From: Synechococcus sp. PCC 6312
GTDB taxonomy: Bacteria > Cyanobacteriota > Cyanobacteriia > Thermosynechococcales > Thermosynechococcaceae
Length of the DNA stretch: 64,000 nt
Assembly: GCF_000316685.1 (NCBI RefSeq)
Contig: NC_019680.1
Location: 2,861,407-2,925,406 of the forward strand
Reading direction: 5' to 3'
The first letter of the stretch is position 1. Every line of letters starts with the position of its first letter. Positions 1 to 11,301 of this stretch are shown one piece after another. The position numbers and the translations under genes were made by a program. Below the pieces are notes generated by a model. The model made no database searches. It had not been told where the DNA came from and was given only the letters and a program-made list of their open reading frames with translations.

Positions 1-1646
1 CGGCTGATGGGCAAACCGCTCTCTCTGGCCTGGAACGCTACAATCCTGATCTCATTCTGTTGGATTTAATGATGCCGGGCTTAAAGGGCCTGGAAGTCTG
101 TCAACGGATTAAAGCAGCCAGTCAATGGGAAGGCGTACCAATCATTATGGTGACAGCCCTCAGTAGTAAACAGGATCTATTTCGTTGCCTAGATGCTGGT
201 GCTGATGATTTTGTGACTAAACCTGTAAACCGGATGGAGTTACGGGCGCGGGTGCAATCTATGTTACGGATTCGTCAGCAATATCAGGATTTAGCAAGCT
301 TTAATGCCACCCTTGAAGCGACGGTTCAGGCTCGGACAGCAGATCTGCAACAGATGATCAATCAAGATCCCCTGACTCAATTACCCAGTCGCACCGCCCT
401 AGTCCGCAGCATCCACAATATTCAAATCTCTAACTCAGCAGAATTTGCCCTCATTATTTTAGATTGCGATGAATTTAAGTTAGTCAATGGTTCCTTGGGG
501 TATTTAGTGGGAGATCAGTTATTAACCGCTATCGCCACTCGGTTAAGACAGTTATTGGGGCCTGGAGATCTGCTAGCCCGTATGGGAGAAGATGAGTTTT
601 GCTATTTGAAGTTAAATGTGGCTTCACTCAGTCAATTAAAACCATTTTTAGCTGAAATTCAACATCGCTTCCAGGCCCCCTTTTCCTTGCCGAATGCAGA
701 GATCTTTATGACGGCATCCCTGGGAATTACCTTTTCTGATCGTTCAACTCTTGGGCCTGAGGAACTTTTGAAAAATGCTGATATTGCTATGTACCAGGCC
801 AAGCAAAAAGGACGCGGTAGTTATCAACTATATGATCATCAGATGCACTTGGCTATTGTTCATCGCCTGACCTTAGAAAGTGATCTGCAACGGGCCTTAG
901 ATCGACAGGAATTCATCATTTATTATCAACCGATTTTTAGTTTAAAAACTCAAGAAATTTCTGGTTTTGAAGCACTGATTCGCTGGCAACATCCCAGCCG
1001 CGGGACGGTCTCTCCAGGAGAGTTTATTTCTTGCTTAGAAACGACAGGATTTATTGTCCCCGTTGGTTTATTGATTCTCCGCCAGGCCTGTGCACAATTA
1101 CAGCAATGGCATCGGTCAGGTTATCCAGATCTAACCATGGGTATTAATATTTCAATTCGTCAGTTTGCCTGTCCCACACTCCTGGACGATATTGATCAAA
1201 TTATCTCGGAAACTCAAGTCAATCCAGCCTATATCAAATTAGAAATTACGGAAACTTGCATTATGGAAAATGCCGAAACTACAATTGCCTTAACTCAACA
1301 ACTGCGCGCCCGTCAGATTCAAATTAGTATTGATGACTTTGGCACTGGCTATTCTTCACTTAGTTATCTCCACTGTTTACCTGTTAACACCCTAAAAATT
1401 GACCGCTGTTTTGTTGCTGGGATTACCCCAAGTACCACCAACTATCAGGTCGTAAAGACAATCATGCTCCTAAGTCAACAACTGGGCCTGGATGTGGTAG
1501 CAGAAGGGATTGAAACCGAATCTGAACAAGCCTATTTACTCGCTTTGGGCTGTCAGTTTGGACAAGGATATTTCTTTGATCGGCCCCTTCCGGCGGCAAT
1601 GGTTGCAGAAAAATATCTCACAGGCCCACCCCTGACAGTGCCATGA
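1..1646 (+). CDS. Response regulator with GGDEF and EAL domains (5' end outside window)
   Basis: The reading frame is already open at the window edge. The first visible residues belong to a receiver domain, with the phospho-acceptor Asp in LLDLMMP and the conserved Lys in TKP. A GGDEF domain follows (roughly residues 100-260 of the visible part). Its signature reads GEDEF instead of GGDEF, so cyclase activity is doubtful. The C-terminal EAL domain looks intact: EAL in GFEALIRW, the Asn in NIS, Glu in EITE, the DDFGTGYSS loop, Lys in LKID, and Glu in AEGIE. The likely role is a phosphorylation-controlled c-di-GMP phosphodiesterase in the cytoplasm. The start codon is not visible. Confidence 0.93.
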   Translation, partial: ADGQTALSGLERYNPDLILLDLMMPGLKGLEVCQRIKAASQWEGVPIIMVTALSSKQDLFRCLDAGADDFVTKPVNRMELRARVQSMLRIRQQYQDLASFNATLEATVQARTADLQQMINQDPLTQLPSRTALVRSIHNIQISNSAEFALIILDCDEFKLVNGSLGYLVGDQLLTAIATRLRQLLGPGDLLARMGEDEFCYLKLNVASLSQLKPFLAEIQHRFQAPFSLPNAEIFMTASLGITFSDRSTLGPEELLKNADIAMYQAKQKGRGSYQLYDHQMHLAIVHRLTLESDLQRALDRQEFIIYYQPIFSLKTQEISGFEALIRWQHPSRGTVSPGEFISCLETTGFIVPVGLLILRQACAQLQQWHRSGYPDLTMGINISIRQFACPTLLDDIDQIISETQVNPAYIKLEITETCIMENAETTIALTQQLRARQIQISIDDFGTGYSSLSYLHCLPVNTLKIDRCFVAGITPSTTNYQVVKTIMLLSQQLGLDVVAEGIETESEQAYLLALGCQFGQGYFFDRPLPAAMVAEKYLTGPPLTVP

Positions 1647-1677
1647 TGGTTGGAGCAGCCCCGGAATTTTTTTACCT

Positions 1678-2799
1678 ATGTCTTCTCTCTCATCCCAATC
1701 GGGTTATACATTGCCTGTATTTGCCTGTGCTGCGGCTGTAGCGGCATTGCGATGGTTACAAACTCAGCAGCCCGATGCTTCCGTAACCTTGGAGTTAATC
1801 AATCCTGATCAATGTGTGGAGATTCCCATTCAACAGGTGGCTGGCCTGGGGTCGGAGATGAGTTTAGCTATTACCCACAGTAATCCGGGCGCAAATCTAG
1901 ACTTAACTAGAGACACTCCCATCTGGGGCCTGGTGCAGTGGGCTGGGGCAAAGCAAAAAGAAACCATCAAAATTCAGGGGGGTGAAGGGATTGGCATCAA
2001 CCAGGCCACGGGGGAATCTGCCATTTACAGCTATGCCCAGCAACTCCTTCTCCACAACTTGCAAAAAGTTCTGGGTCAGGATCAGAAAATCTTTGTCACC
2101 ATCATTCTCCCCGAGGGCAGAGCCTTAGCAGAGCGGACTTCCAATCCAGCCTTTGGTATCGTCTCTGGTTTATCTCTGCTTGGCACCTCTGGGATTTCCC
2201 AGGCCCTCAGCGCTCCTGAACAACTGGATATCTTTCGCCAAGAGCTGCTCCAAAAAGCCCAAACATCCAAACAGTTAGTCTTTTGTATTGGTGAAAATGG
2301 CCTGGACTTAGCCACGAAAGCCGGGATTCCCCCAGAACTACAGGTCAAAACCGCCAATTGGCTCGGGCCTTTATTGGTGGAAGCTGGATTACAGGGGGTC
2401 AACTCACTGGTACTTTGGGGCTATCATGGCAAACTGATTAAACTCGCTGGCGGCATTTTCCATACCCATCACCACCTGGCTGATGCCCGCCAAGAAATCC
2501 TCACCGCCCACTGTGCCCAACTTGGCCTGACTGGCGCACCTCTACAGGCCATTTTCCAGGCCCCCACCATTGAAGCAGCTTATCAAATTCTCGAAGAACT
2601 GACCCTGAGTACTCAAGTTCCTTGGACAACGCAAGTATTTACCCAAATTACTAATGCCATTGAAGCCCGCGCCCAGGCCTACATTTACAATCACACCAGC
2701 GTCCAAGTTCAAGTGGGTTGTGTCCTGTTTAATCGGCAGCGACAACTTTTTGCGTGGGGAGAGCAAGGACGGGCAATCCATACTCAAGTTCTGGGTTGA
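1678..2799 (+). CDS. cbiD: Cobalt-precorrin-5B (C1)-methyltransferase CbiD
   Basis: A 373-residue protein of the usual CbiD length. Family signatures are the N-terminal GYTLPVFACAAAVAA segment (residues 9-23), GGEGIG (101-106), RTSNPAFGI (about 153-161) and the GTSGI turn (about 169). CbiD transfers a methyl group from S-adenosylmethionine to C1 of cobalt-precorrin-5B in the anaerobic (early cobalt insertion) corrin pathway. The ATG start lies 31 nt after the EAL gene, leaving no room for a cobalamin riboswitch. No other corrin gene adjoins it, which is common in cyanobacteria. Confidence 0.93.
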   Translation: MSSLSSQSGYTLPVFACAAAVAALRWLQTQQPDASVTLELINPDQCVEIPIQQVAGLGSEMSLAITHSNPGANLDLTRDTPIWGLVQWAGAKQKETIKIQGGEGIGINQATGESAIYSYAQQLLLHNLQKVLGQDQKIFVTIILPEGRALAERTSNPAFGIVSGLSLLGTSGISQALSAPEQLDIFRQELLQKAQTSKQLVFCIGENGLDLATKAGIPPELQVKTANWLGPLLVEAGLQGVNSLVLWGYHGKLIKLAGGIFHTHHHLADARQEILTAHCAQLGLTGAPLQAIFQAPTIEAAYQILEELTLSTQVPWTTQVFTQITNAIEARAQAYIYNHTSVQVQVGCVLFNRQRQLFAWGEQGRAIHTQVLG

Positions 2800-2868
2800 T
2801 TCAGATTGGTACACTTGCGCAAGGATTTGGTCAGCTACTATCCCTAATTTTTCTGAAGCGGCGAGATG

Positions 2869-3342
2869 CTATAGCCACCAACGTTCTGGTAGATATTTTT
2901 GCACAACCGCCCACCCCGTCCAGGCCACGACTCCCAAAGCAATCAAAAGTAAGCCATTCAAGGTTAAATGCAAAGGTCTGGCCCAGGCCCGTTGGGGATG
3001 AATTTGTAGCGCGCTGATGGCCGAACCCACACCCAGAGCAACCACGATTAAACCTGCGACTAAATGCCAAGAATGTCCCAGAGAACCGTAGTACCCGTAA
3101 GTGCCCATCAAGCCGATGATCAGTAACAGGAAAATTAACCCGACCAGGCCTGTGCCAAAGATTAAATGGGTGAATCTCAAACCATTCGGCCGCTTTATTT
3201 TTTTTAAACGTGTATAGCTCAACCCAAGGCCGGAAAAGGTCAAGAGAAAATAACAGCACAAAACACCGCCCATTGACCAGGCTGCAATTCGCCACAACCA
3301 GAGAAACGAAGGAAGATTGATTTTGGCAATTAGGAATGGCAT
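2869..3342 (-). CDS. DUF4079 family membrane protein
   Basis: A 157-residue protein with about four hydrophobic segments (near residues 12-38, 58-82, 90-110 and 128-147). The pattern, with conserved H in RFTH and in GHSWH, matches the DUF4079 family of cyanobacteria and plastids, whose role is unknown. It lies 6 nt downstream of scpB on the same strand, so the two are probably co-transcribed. The paired membrane histidines could bind heme or a quinone, but that is speculation. Confidence 0.8.
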   Translation of the reverse strand: MPFLIAKINLPSFLWLWRIAAWSMGGVLCCYFLLTFSGLGLSYTRLKKIKRPNGLRFTHLIFGTGLVGLIFLLLIIGLMGTYGYYGSLGHSWHLVAGLIVVALGVGSAISALQIHPQRAWARPLHLTLNGLLLIALGVVAWTGWAVVQKYLPERWWL

Positions 3343-3348
3343 GAAGAA

Positions 3349-3873
3349 CTAAGAGTCTAAATCAGGCAGTTTATCCACTTGAAAATACTGATAAAACTTC
3401 TCCGTCACTTGGACTTGATAGGAACGCCCTTGGGATGGTCGCCGCCGACTAATAAACCCCAATTCCAGGAGGTCTTGAATGTGTTGATAGGCACTTGAGC
3501 CGCGAATTTCAACCAACTCCGATTGCAAAATTGGCCCCTTCAAGGCAACTAAGGCCAACGTCCGCTGGGCCGCTAACCCCAAATCCACCGGCACTAAGGT
3601 TTGCACTAACTCCCGAAACGCTGGCCGTAATTGGAGGCCATATCCGGCATCACTTTCGACAATTTCTAAGGCCGTATCCCGATGACTGTAGTCTGCAATT
3701 AAATCCATCAAGGCGACTTCCACCGTATCCCGATCAGATTGGGCATGGGTCGCTAAGTCAGCCAAGCTCAGGGGTTGTCCCTTCAGATACAAAATGGCTT
3801 CTAAACGCGCCGCTAGGGAAGGGGACTCTTCAGGTGCAGATGCTTGAAAAGGAGAAGGTTTCAGACTGGCCAT
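3349..3873 (-). CDS. scpB: Segregation and condensation protein B
   Basis: A 174-residue ScpB with two winged-helix domains (about residues 18-90 and 95-165). Typical segments are LEAILYLKGQPLSL, AAQRTLALVALKGPI and the RGSSAYQHIQDLLELGFI recognition region. ScpB works with ScpA and SMC in chromosome condensation and segregation. The ATG at 3873 is the only sensible start. The first 15 residues are a poorly conserved tail. The gene precedes the DUF4079 gene with a 6-nt gap. Confidence 0.92.
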   Translation of the reverse strand: MASLKPSPFQASAPEESPSLAARLEAILYLKGQPLSLADLATHAQSDRDTVEVALMDLIADYSHRDTALEIVESDAGYGLQLRPAFRELVQTLVPVDLGLAAQRTLALVALKGPILQSELVEIRGSSAYQHIQDLLELGFISRRRPSQGRSYQVQVTEKFYQYFQVDKLPDLDS

Positions 3874-3944
3874 AGGGGCGGGCCAAAAACTGGAGACGAT
3901 GATGTGTTAATTATGGCTTGCCCAGGCCTGATCTACCCCTGCTT

Positions 3945-5279
3945 CTATCCCCGCTTTGACCACGGCCCCCAAATTGCCAATGTCATCCCTGGATGGTAAA
4001 TATTGACAAACATGGTTTGACCATCCGGAGAAAAACACACTCCTGCTAACTCCTGATCATTGAGGGCATTTCGAGCAAAAGTATAAATTTTTCCTTCCGG
4101 GGTCACTCCCATTAACCGATTCAAATTATCCTCACCATCTTCACAGACAATCAAATCCCCAAAGGGAGCCATAATCAGGTTATCGGGATAGTCCAGCACA
4201 TCTTTCCCCGGTGACTCAACAAATAACTCTAAACTGCCGCCTTGATCTCGGGTTGCCCCCGGCCGGTATCGCCAAATTTGCCCTAAGCGTTTATCCCCGC
4301 CACTGGTTGCTGTAAAGAAGATTTCCCCATTGCTGTAACAAATGCCTTCCCCGCGTGTAAATTGAGCCGCACCTAAATCAAACCCCTGATGCCGGACTGT
4401 ATCCACTGCTGGATCGGGGTCTTTAATTGTTACCCATTCCACATCAAAAAATCGCCGCTGGGGAAAACCATCACGGGTATTACTTTTGGGATAGCCTGTA
4501 ATCCGCAGAGCTTGCAATTCCCCCCCGGCCTGGAGCTTACCCACTTGCTTGGGAAGAAACCGATAAAAGAGACTATCCCCCCGATCTTCGGTCTGGTAAA
4601 TAATATTCGTTTTCGGATCAACCACAATTGCTTCGTGTTGGAATCGGCCCATTGCTTTCAGGGGAATCGGTTGAACAGGCCCCGTGGCAGTGACGGGAAT
4701 TTCAAAGTTATAGCCGTGGGGTTTGTTGACGGGGCCATGTTGACCGGGTGTGGCAGGTGTAGCTGTATTTTCTTCACAACTAATCCAAGACCCCCAAGGT
4801 GTCGTTCCCCCAGCACAATTGCGATAGGTTCCCGCCAACGAGACAAAATCCTTAACTAAGGTACGCTCAGGACTAATGATGACGGTGGTAGTTCCGCCCG
4901 GACAAAGGCTGTCGTACTTCAAGTTGTTGGGAGCGAGTACAGACTGATAGCCAGAGGGCAGGCCTGGATAGACTTCATGATTACGAATCAAAATAGTTGT
5001 GCCGTTGGGGCCGGGAAAGGCAGCCATCCCATCATGCAAAGACGGAACTGGGTTACCATCACTCATCCTCTGCCCTAATTTAGAGAAAATCCGATATTGA
5101 AATCCCGCTGGCAAATCAAGAATTCCTTGGGGATCTCGAACGAGGGGGCCAAAACCAGCTCCTTGCACCGTTTGTCCGGCCTCAGCCCTGGCATAAAGTT
5201 TTCTTAACCCCTGGGGAAATAGGGCGGCTCCAGTTGACAAAACCCCTAGGGTTAAGAGGTTACGGCGAGATAGGGTCAT
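3945..5279 (-). CDS. PhoX-like alkaline phosphatase (DUF839), Tat-exported
   Basis: I place the start at the ATG at 5279, because that gives a protein beginning with a twin-arginine signal (SRRNLLTLG, then a hydrophobic stretch). The longer frame to 5348 adds 23 unlikely residues. The mature part (444 residues overall) fits the DUF839/PhoX beta-propeller family: RNHEVYPG, FVSLAGTYRNCAGG, WGSWISCEEN, FQHEAI and GEGICYSNGEIFFTAT. PhoX enzymes are Ca/Fe-dependent phosphomonoesterases of the periplasm. The phosphatase assignment for this short member is inferred from the family, and some members remain uncharacterised. Confidence 0.85.
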   Translation of the reverse strand: MTLSRRNLLTLGVLSTGAALFPQGLRKLYARAEAGQTVQGAGFGPLVRDPQGILDLPAGFQYRIFSKLGQRMSDGNPVPSLHDGMAAFPGPNGTTILIRNHEVYPGLPSGYQSVLAPNNLKYDSLCPGGTTTVIISPERTLVKDFVSLAGTYRNCAGGTTPWGSWISCEENTATPATPGQHGPVNKPHGYNFEIPVTATGPVQPIPLKAMGRFQHEAIVVDPKTNIIYQTEDRGDSLFYRFLPKQVGKLQAGGELQALRITGYPKSNTRDGFPQRRFFDVEWVTIKDPDPAVDTVRHQGFDLGAAQFTRGEGICYSNGEIFFTATSGGDKRLGQIWRYRPGATRDQGGSLELFVESPGKDVLDYPDNLIMAPFGDLIVCEDGEDNLNRLMGVTPEGKIYTFARNALNDQELAGVCFSPDGQTMFVNIYHPGMTLAIWGPWSKRG

Positions 5280-5348
5280 AAAGCGTTCCAGATGATTTTC
5301 CGCAGGGGGTAATAACAATAAGTAACTAATGTCTGAAATCCCTAACAA

Positions 5349-5747
5349 ATCCTAGCAATGTTTACTCTTGTAGATTGGTTATCGGGATAACATCAGCCCA
5401 CTTCCGAAGGTAAAACCCCTATAATAGCAATGCGAGACAGACCTAATTACGTCATAGATTAACAAAAACTCTTTTTGCCAATGAGTTCTGCTGGTTTAGT
5501 TCCTGGTTTGTTCATTTAGCTGCCCCGGAAACTCTTTGCCCCCAGAACGTTTGGCTGATAGAGTTTACGTCTGACCTACTGACTCGATTTTAGTCCGCAC
5601 AATCCCAGACAACTCTCTACTCTGTTGAAACCCCAGATGTGGTCATTCAGAGTCTTTTTCTGTCTTTGTCTAGCCCGTGATTGCCTGAGTGTGGCATTAT
5701 CTAAATTCACTCCCCCTAATATGCTTAATTCCTACCCGTTGACTGCC
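5349..5747. other. Intergenic region upstream of Fd-GOGAT
   Basis: About 400 bases between the divergent PhoX-like gene and the chosen start of Fd-GOGAT. A perfect TATAAT lies at 5420-5425 and may be the -10 element of a forward promoter with a long leader, but no good -35 box is visible. I looked for an NtcA site (GTA-N8-TAC) and found none. Part of this region (from 5625) is open in frame with Fd-GOGAT. Confidence 0.35.
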
Positions 5748-8700
5748 ATGCATAGCCCCTTCTCCACTTCTGCCTTAACTCAATCTTCTGCCGCTGGATA
5801 CGCTGGTCAACCTTGGTTAGTCGAAGAACGAGACGCTTGCGGTGTGGGGTTTGTCGCCCATCAAAAGGGATTGGCTAGTCATAGCATTCTTGAACAGGCC
5901 TTGACGGGATTGACCTGTTTAGAACACCGCGGGGCCTGTAGTGCGGATCAAGATTCCGGCGATGGCGCGGGCGTGATGACGGCGATTCCCTGGGGCCTGT
6001 TTGCGGATTGGGCTGAAAGCTATGATTCGGCCAATGTTGGGGTGGGGATGGTTTTTTTTCCTGCGGATTCCAATGCCGTAGCCCAGGCCAAGACCGCGAT
6101 TGCCCAAGTATTAGCCAATTCTGGGTTGAAACTCTTGGGGTGGCGACCTGTTCCCGTGAATCCCGATGTATTGGGGGTGTTGGCGCGGCAAAATCAACCG
6201 ATGATTGAACAACTCTTTGTCGCCGCAGAATCCACAGGCACAGAACTTGAGCGGCTTTTATATCTAACTCGGAAACGGATGGAACGGGCCGTCTCGGAAC
6301 TCCATGCCGATTGGGGGCGGGATTTTTATGTTTGCTCTTTTTCCCACAAAACCATTGTCTATAAAGGCATGGTGCGCTCGGTCATCCTGGGTGAGTTCTA
6401 TCAAGACCTGAAAAATCCGGCCTACGAAACTACCTTTGCCATCTATCACCGCCGCTTTAGCACGAACACAATGCCGAAATGGCCCTTGGCCCAGCCAATG
6501 CGGTTTTTAGGTCACAACGGCGAAATCAACACGCTTTTAGGCAATGTCAACTGGATGCGGGCCCGAGAAGCGCAATTAGCCAGCCCGGCCTGGGGGGAAT
6601 CCCTCAAAGAACTCAAACCCATTGTCAACCCAGAAAACAGCGATTCAGCCAACCTGGATAATGCCTTTGAATTGTTGGTGCAATCGGGTCGGGCTCCCTT
6701 CCAGGCCATGATGATGTTGATTCCTGAGGCCTATAAAAATCAACCAGACTTGGCGGATCACCCGGAAATTACCGACTTTTACGAATACTACAGTGGCCTG
6801 CAAGAAGGCTGGGATGGCCCGGCGTTGGTCGTCTTTAGTGATGGCAATGTCGTCGGAGCCAACTTGGATCGCAATGGCCTCCGCCCGGCCCGGTACACGC
6901 TGCTCAAGGATGGCCTGGTGATTGTGGCCTCAGAAGCAGGAGTAATTCCCGTGGACGAAACCCAAGTCTTAGAAAAAGGTCGCTTGGGGCCAGGCCAGAT
7001 GATTGCCGTAGATTTAACCACCAACGAACTGTTAACTAACTGGACGATCAAGCAACGGGTGGCCCAACATCAGCCCTATGGCCAATGGCTCCAGGCCCAT
7101 CGGCAAGAATTAACGGCGCAATCCTACGTTGAAACCCCAACCCTGACTAAGGCCCAATCCCTGCAACAGCAAACCGCGTTTGGTTACGGCGCAGAAGATG
7201 TGGAAATGGTGATTGAGTCCATGGCCCAGGAGGGAAAAGAACCGACATTTTGCATGGGCGATGATATTCCTTTGGCCATTCTGTCCCATAAACCTCACCT
7301 GCTCTACGACTATTTCAAGCAACGGTTTGCCCAAGTCACCAACCCGCCGATCGACCCATTGCGGGAAAAATTGGTCATGTCTTTAACGACTCAGTTGGGT
7401 GGCCGGGGTAACTTGCTGGATGAAAAACCGGAGTTTGCCAAGCTCTATAAGCTCAATTCCCCCCTCCTGAATGAAGCTGAACTTGAGCAAATTGTGAATT
7501 CTGAGTTCCATGCAGAGCGTTTGAGTACCCTGTTTGAAGTTGCCGCCGGCCCCGATGGTTTAAAAACTGCGATTGACGCGCTCTGTCTGCGGGCCGATGA
7601 ACTGGTCAAATCTGGCGCAGAAATTCTCGTACTTTCGGATCGGGTGAATCTCGCCGGGGAAATGCAACTCCTCACCGCTGAAACCACCTATATCCCGCCT
7701 CTGTTAGCTGCTGGGGCTGTCCATCACCACCTGATTGCCCAAGGATTGCGCCGTCAAACCTCCATCGTGGTTGAAACCGCCCAGGCCTGGAGTACCCATC
7801 ATTTTGCTTGTTTGATTGGCTATGGTGTGGCTGCTGTCTGTCCTTACATGGCCTGGGAAACGATTCGGCAGTGGTGGCACAGTGACCGCACCCAAAACCT
7901 TATGGAGAAAGGCAAAGTTACCAAAATTGATCTGACTACGGCCCAGGCCAAGTACCGCAAAGCCATTGAAGACGGGTTACTCAAGATCCTCTCGAAAATG
8001 GGAATTTCCCTAATTACTAGTTACCAAGGGGCACAGATTTTTGAAGCCATCGGCATTGGCCCAGAACTCTTGAATTTGGGCTTTGTCGGGACAACCTCAC
8101 GGGTGGGCGGCTTAACGGTCAGTGATCTGGCCCAAGAAGTCATGGCGTTCCACCAACAGGCTTTCCCCGAACTGACGGCGAAAAAACTGCAAAACTTTGG
8201 CTTTGTCCAATACCGGCCTGGTGGTGAATACCACATGAACAACCCAGAAATGGCCAAGGCCCTGCATAAAGCGGTATCTAGCCAAAACTACGATCACTAC
8301 GAAGTTTATCGCCAACAACTCACCGGCCGGATTCCGACAGCCTTACGGGATTTACTCGAGTTCAAGAGCGACCGGCAACCGATTCCAATTGAAGAAGTCG
8401 AATCCGCCACCGAAATTGTCAAACGCTTCTGCACCGGCGGGATGTCCTTAGGAGCCTTATCTCGGGAAGCCCATGAAGTCCTGGCCATTGCCATGAATCG
8501 TCTCGGCGGTAAGTCCAACTCTGGGGAAGGGGGCGAAGATCCGATTCGGTTCAAAGTCCTGGTGGATGTGGACGGAGAAGGTCACTCGGATTTACTGCCC
8601 CACTTGGCCGGCTTACGGAATGGGGACACTGCCAGCTCGGCGATCAAACAGGTGGCTTCCGGCCGGTTCGGGGTCACGCCTGAGTATTTAATGAACGCCA

Positions 8701-10373
8701 AGCAAATCGAAATCAAGATTGCCCAAGGCGCAAAACCCGGTGAAGGGGGGCAACTCCCAGGCCCCAAGGTGAGTCCCTATATCGCCATGTTGCGGAAATC
8801 CAAACCCGGTGTTTCCCTAATTTCACCCCCGCCGCACCACGATATTTACTCCATTGAAGATCTGTCCCAGTTAATTTTTGACCTGCACCAAATTAATCCC
8901 AAGGCTCAAGTTTCCGTAAAATTAGTGGCCGAAGTTGGGATTGGCACGATTGCTGCCGGGGTGGCCAAAGCCAATGCCGATATTATCCAAATTTCCGGTC
9001 ACGATGGCGGCACGGGAGCATCTCCCCTGAGTTCGATTAAACACGCCGGGAGTCCCTGGGAATTGGGCTTGTCGGAAGTGCATCGGGTGCTGATGGAAAA
9101 CCAACTCCGGGATCGAGTGATTCTGCGGGTGGATGGTGGCCTCAAGTCCGGTTGGGATGTGATCATGGGCGCACTCATGGGGGCGGAAGAATTTGGTTTT
9201 GGTTCCATTGCCATGATTGCGGAAGGCTGCATTATGGCCCGGATTTGCCATACCAATAATTGCCCCGTGGGAGTCGCAACCCAAAGAGAAGAACTGCGGA
9301 AACGCTTTACTGGCCTGCCGGAGCACGTGGTTAATTTCTTCCTGTTTATTGCCGAAGAAGTGCGCTCAATTTTGGCTCGCTTAGGTTATAAATCTCTGAT
9401 CGAAGTTGTCGGTCGCTCTGATTTACTCGTTCCCCGCAGCGATGTCAGTTTGAGCAAAACTAAAGCCGTTAATCTCGATTGCCTCACCCAACTACCGGAT
9501 AGCCGCACTGACCGGGCCTGGTTGATCCATGAGGAAGTCCACAGCAACGGGCCGGTTCTCGATGACAAAATTCTCGCCAATCCCACGATTCAAGCGGCCA
9601 TTGCCAATCATCAGGAAGCTGGCCTGGATTTGGATATTGTCAATACAGATCGAACTGTGGGGGCGCGGGTTGCGGGTGAAATTGCCAAACAACATGGAAA
9701 CACAGGCTTTACGGGGCAACTGAAGCTTAACTTTGTCGGTAGTGCCGGCCAAAGCTTTGGGGCCTTTAACCTACCCGGAATGATCCTCAATCTCACCGGA
9801 GAAGCCAACGATTATGTCGGAAAAGGCATGCATGGCGGCGAACTGATTATCAAACCCTTAGCCAATGCTCCCTATGCCGCGGCGGATAACGTGATTGTTG
9901 GCAATACCTGTCTCTATGGGGCCACGGGCGGTTATCTCTTTGCCAATGGCCAGGCCGGGGAACGGTTTGCTGTGCGCAATTCAAAAGCCTATGCAGTTGT
10001 GGAAGGGGTTGGCGACCACTGTTGTGAATACATGACCGGCGGCGTGGTTGTGGTGCTCGGTAAAACAGGGCGGAATGTGGGTGCTGGGATGACCGGGGGC
10101 CTGGCTTATATTCTGGATGAGGATGGGGGCCTGGCGGCCAAAATCAACCCAGAAATTGTCAAGCTGCAACGGGTTAGCTCCACAGTCGGGGAAAAACAAC
10201 TCCTCGAATTAATCCAGACCCATGCGGAACGGACGGGTAGTAAAAAAGCCAAGGACGTTCTGGAAAATTGGCCAACTTATTTACCACAATTCTGGCAAGT
10301 AGTTCCACCCTCGGAAGCCAATAGCCCGGAAGTTGTTGCTAGCGAGGAGAAGATTCTCAACCCAGTTACTTAG
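5748..10373 (+). CDS. glsF: Ferredoxin-dependent glutamate synthase (Fd-GOGAT)
   Basis: A roughly 1541-residue enzyme that makes two glutamates from glutamine and 2-oxoglutarate with electrons from ferredoxin. The N-terminal glutaminase begins at the catalytic Cys of ACGVGF; the preceding 30 residues would be the cleaved propeptide. The FMN domain and the 3Fe-4S cysteines (CxxxxxCHTNNC) are present, followed by the C-terminal GxGxG beta-helix domain. The insertion [19 protein letters not shown], before the SGRFGVT segment, corresponds to the ferredoxin loop that separates Fd-GOGAT from NAD(P)H-GltB. The start is uncertain: in-frame codons lie at 5625 (TTG), 5637, 5721 and 5748, none with a good ribosome site. 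Confidence 0.95.
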   Translation: MHSPFSTSALTQSSAAGYAGQPWLVEERDACGVGFVAHQKGLASHSILEQALTGLTCLEHRGACSADQDSGDGAGVMTAIPWGLFADWAESYDSANVGVGMVFFPADSNAVAQAKTAIAQVLANSGLKLLGWRPVPVNPDVLGVLARQNQPMIEQLFVAAESTGTELERLLYLTRKRMERAVSELHADWGRDFYVCSFSHKTIVYKGMVRSVILGEFYQDLKNPAYETTFAIYHRRFSTNTMPKWPLAQPMRFLGHNGEINTLLGNVNWMRAREAQLASPAWGESLKELKPIVNPENSDSANLDNAFELLVQSGRAPFQAMMMLIPEAYKNQPDLADHPEITDFYEYYSGLQEGWDGPALVVFSDGNVVGANLDRNGLRPARYTLLKDGLVIVASEAGVIPVDETQVLEKGRLGPGQMIAVDLTTNELLTNWTIKQRVAQHQPYGQWLQAHRQELTAQSYVETPTLTKAQSLQQQTAFGYGAEDVEMVIESMAQEGKEPTFCMGDDIPLAILSHKPHLLYDYFKQRFAQVTNPPIDPLREKLVMSLTTQLGGRGNLLDEKPEFAKLYKLNSPLLNEAELEQIVNSEFHAERLSTLFEVAAGPDGLKTAIDALCLRADELVKSGAEILVLSDRVNLAGEMQLLTAETTYIPPLLAAGAVHHHLIAQGLRRQTSIVVETAQAWSTHHFACLIGYGVAAVCPYMAWETIRQWWHSDRTQNLMEKGKVTKIDLTTAQAKYRKAIEDGLLKILSKMGISLITSYQGAQIFEAIGIGPELLNLGFVGTTSRVGGLTVSDLAQEVMAFHQQAFPELTAKKLQNFGFVQYRPGGEYHMNNPEMAKALHKAVSSQNYDHYEVYRQQLTGRIPTALRDLLEFKSDRQPIPIEEVESATEIVKRFCTGGMSLGALSREAHEVLAIAMNRLGGKSNSGEGGEDPIRFKVLVDVDGEGHSDLLPHLAGLRNGDTASSAIKQVASGRFGVTPEYLMNAKQIEIKIAQGAKPGEGGQLPGPKVSPYIAMLRKSKPGVSLISPPPHHDIYSIEDLSQLIFDLHQINPKAQVSVKLVAEVGIGTIAAGVAKANADIIQISGHDGGTGASPLSSIKHAGSPWELGLSEVHRVLMENQLRDRVILRVDGGLKSGWDVIMGALMGAEEFGFGSIAMIAEGCIMARICHTNNCPVGVATQREELRKRFTGLPEHVVNFFLFIAEEVRSILARLGYKSLIEVVGRSDLLVPRSDVSLSKTKAVNLDCLTQLPDSRTDRAWLIHEEVHSNGPVLDDKILANPTIQAAIANHQEAGLDLDIVNTDRTVGARVAGEIAKQHGNTGFTGQLKLNFVGSAGQSFGAFNLPGMILNLTGEANDYVGKGMHGGELIIKPLANAPYAAADNVIVGNTCLYGATGGYLFANGQAGERFAVRNSKAYAVVEGVGDHCCEYMTGGVVVVLGKTGRNVGAGMTGGLAYILDEDGGLAAKINPEIVKLQRVSSTVGEKQLLELIQTHAERTGSKKAKDVLENWPTYLPQFWQVVPPSEANSPEVVASEEKILNPVT

Positions 10374-10482
10374 TCTTGAGCACTATTCCTTAATCTCTTC
10401 TTAAAAAGGTACTGCTATTTTGACTGACGATAGCCATTCATCATAATGATGTTGTCATACCAGAACTAGTGAATAGAGGGCT

Positions 10483-11055
10483 ATGACTAATGATTTCGCC
10501 TTGATGGGGGTATTCTCAGACATTACCTGGCATCGGCTGATCCAAAAATATCTTAATCAAACCCCAAACGCAATTTACTGGCTCCCCTGGGGATCAAGAC
10601 AGATTAACATTCGTAGATTACTTAATTATCTAGTTGCCCAGGAAAAATGGAGCCAAAGAAGCCAAAAGAACTATGAGATTTATCAAAGATTAGAAACAAT
10701 TAATACTTTGAAGTTCTTCCATCATGATTCCAAAACTCAAGGCGGAAATGGCAAGATACGTTACAGATACGAAATCAGCCATATTATCTTGGGAAATGTT
10801 GCGTTTTCTCCAGCAAGATCAGTCGGTCATAAACTAATCTCTGAGGCTAGTCCAACATGGTTCGGGATTTCAGGTTATAAATTAGTCAAAAATCTCGATT
10901 TTTCTGAAGAATTTAACGTAGTTAGCCTCAGAAATAACACGAGCAAACAAGTTGATGAGTATCAAGATAGCATCTTACTTTATAAAGATGTACTTATCGT
11001 GCGGCATTTTAACCATGGAAAAAAACAACCTTGCACCTGTTCCCAATGCACATAA
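10483..11055 (+). CDS. Unknown protein, AT-rich, with C-terminal CxCxxC tail
   Basis: A 190-residue protein I do not recognise. It is rich in Lys, Asn, Tyr and Ile and ends in PCTCSQCT, a CxCxxC cluster that could bind a metal. No signal peptide or membrane segment is visible. The gene is more AT-rich than its neighbours. The stretch from about 10.4 to 11.3 kb lacks the CAGGCC motif typical of host genes, which suggests recent acquisition. Confidence 0.6.
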   Translation: MTNDFALMGVFSDITWHRLIQKYLNQTPNAIYWLPWGSRQINIRRLLNYLVAQEKWSQRSQKNYEIYQRLETINTLKFFHHDSKTQGGNGKIRYRYEISHIILGNVAFSPARSVGHKLISEASPTWFGISGYKLVKNLDFSEEFNVVSLRNNTSKQVDEYQDSILLYKDVLIVRHFNHGKKQPCTCSQCT

Positions 11056-11301
11056 CATCAAAGTAATTTTGGGATGCACCATGATTAACTGTGCTGATTG
11101 TAATTCAACTTGAATTGTGAAGTATGGAAAAGTGTTGCTCTATCTCTATAACCCGAAGGTCATGGGAATCAGAATGTTCTCAAGCAGTCATTAAACCAAC
11201 TTAACTCCATTCAAAAATGTGTCGACAATGCTCTTCCCGGTAGTTCAATACTTATCAAGTAATAATATAGTTGTCGAGATAGCTCTTTCTTGGTTGAGAG
11301 A

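Noticed and set aside
1647-1677. Possible cobalamin riboswitch before cbiD
   Set aside because: Only 31 bases separate the genes, far too few.
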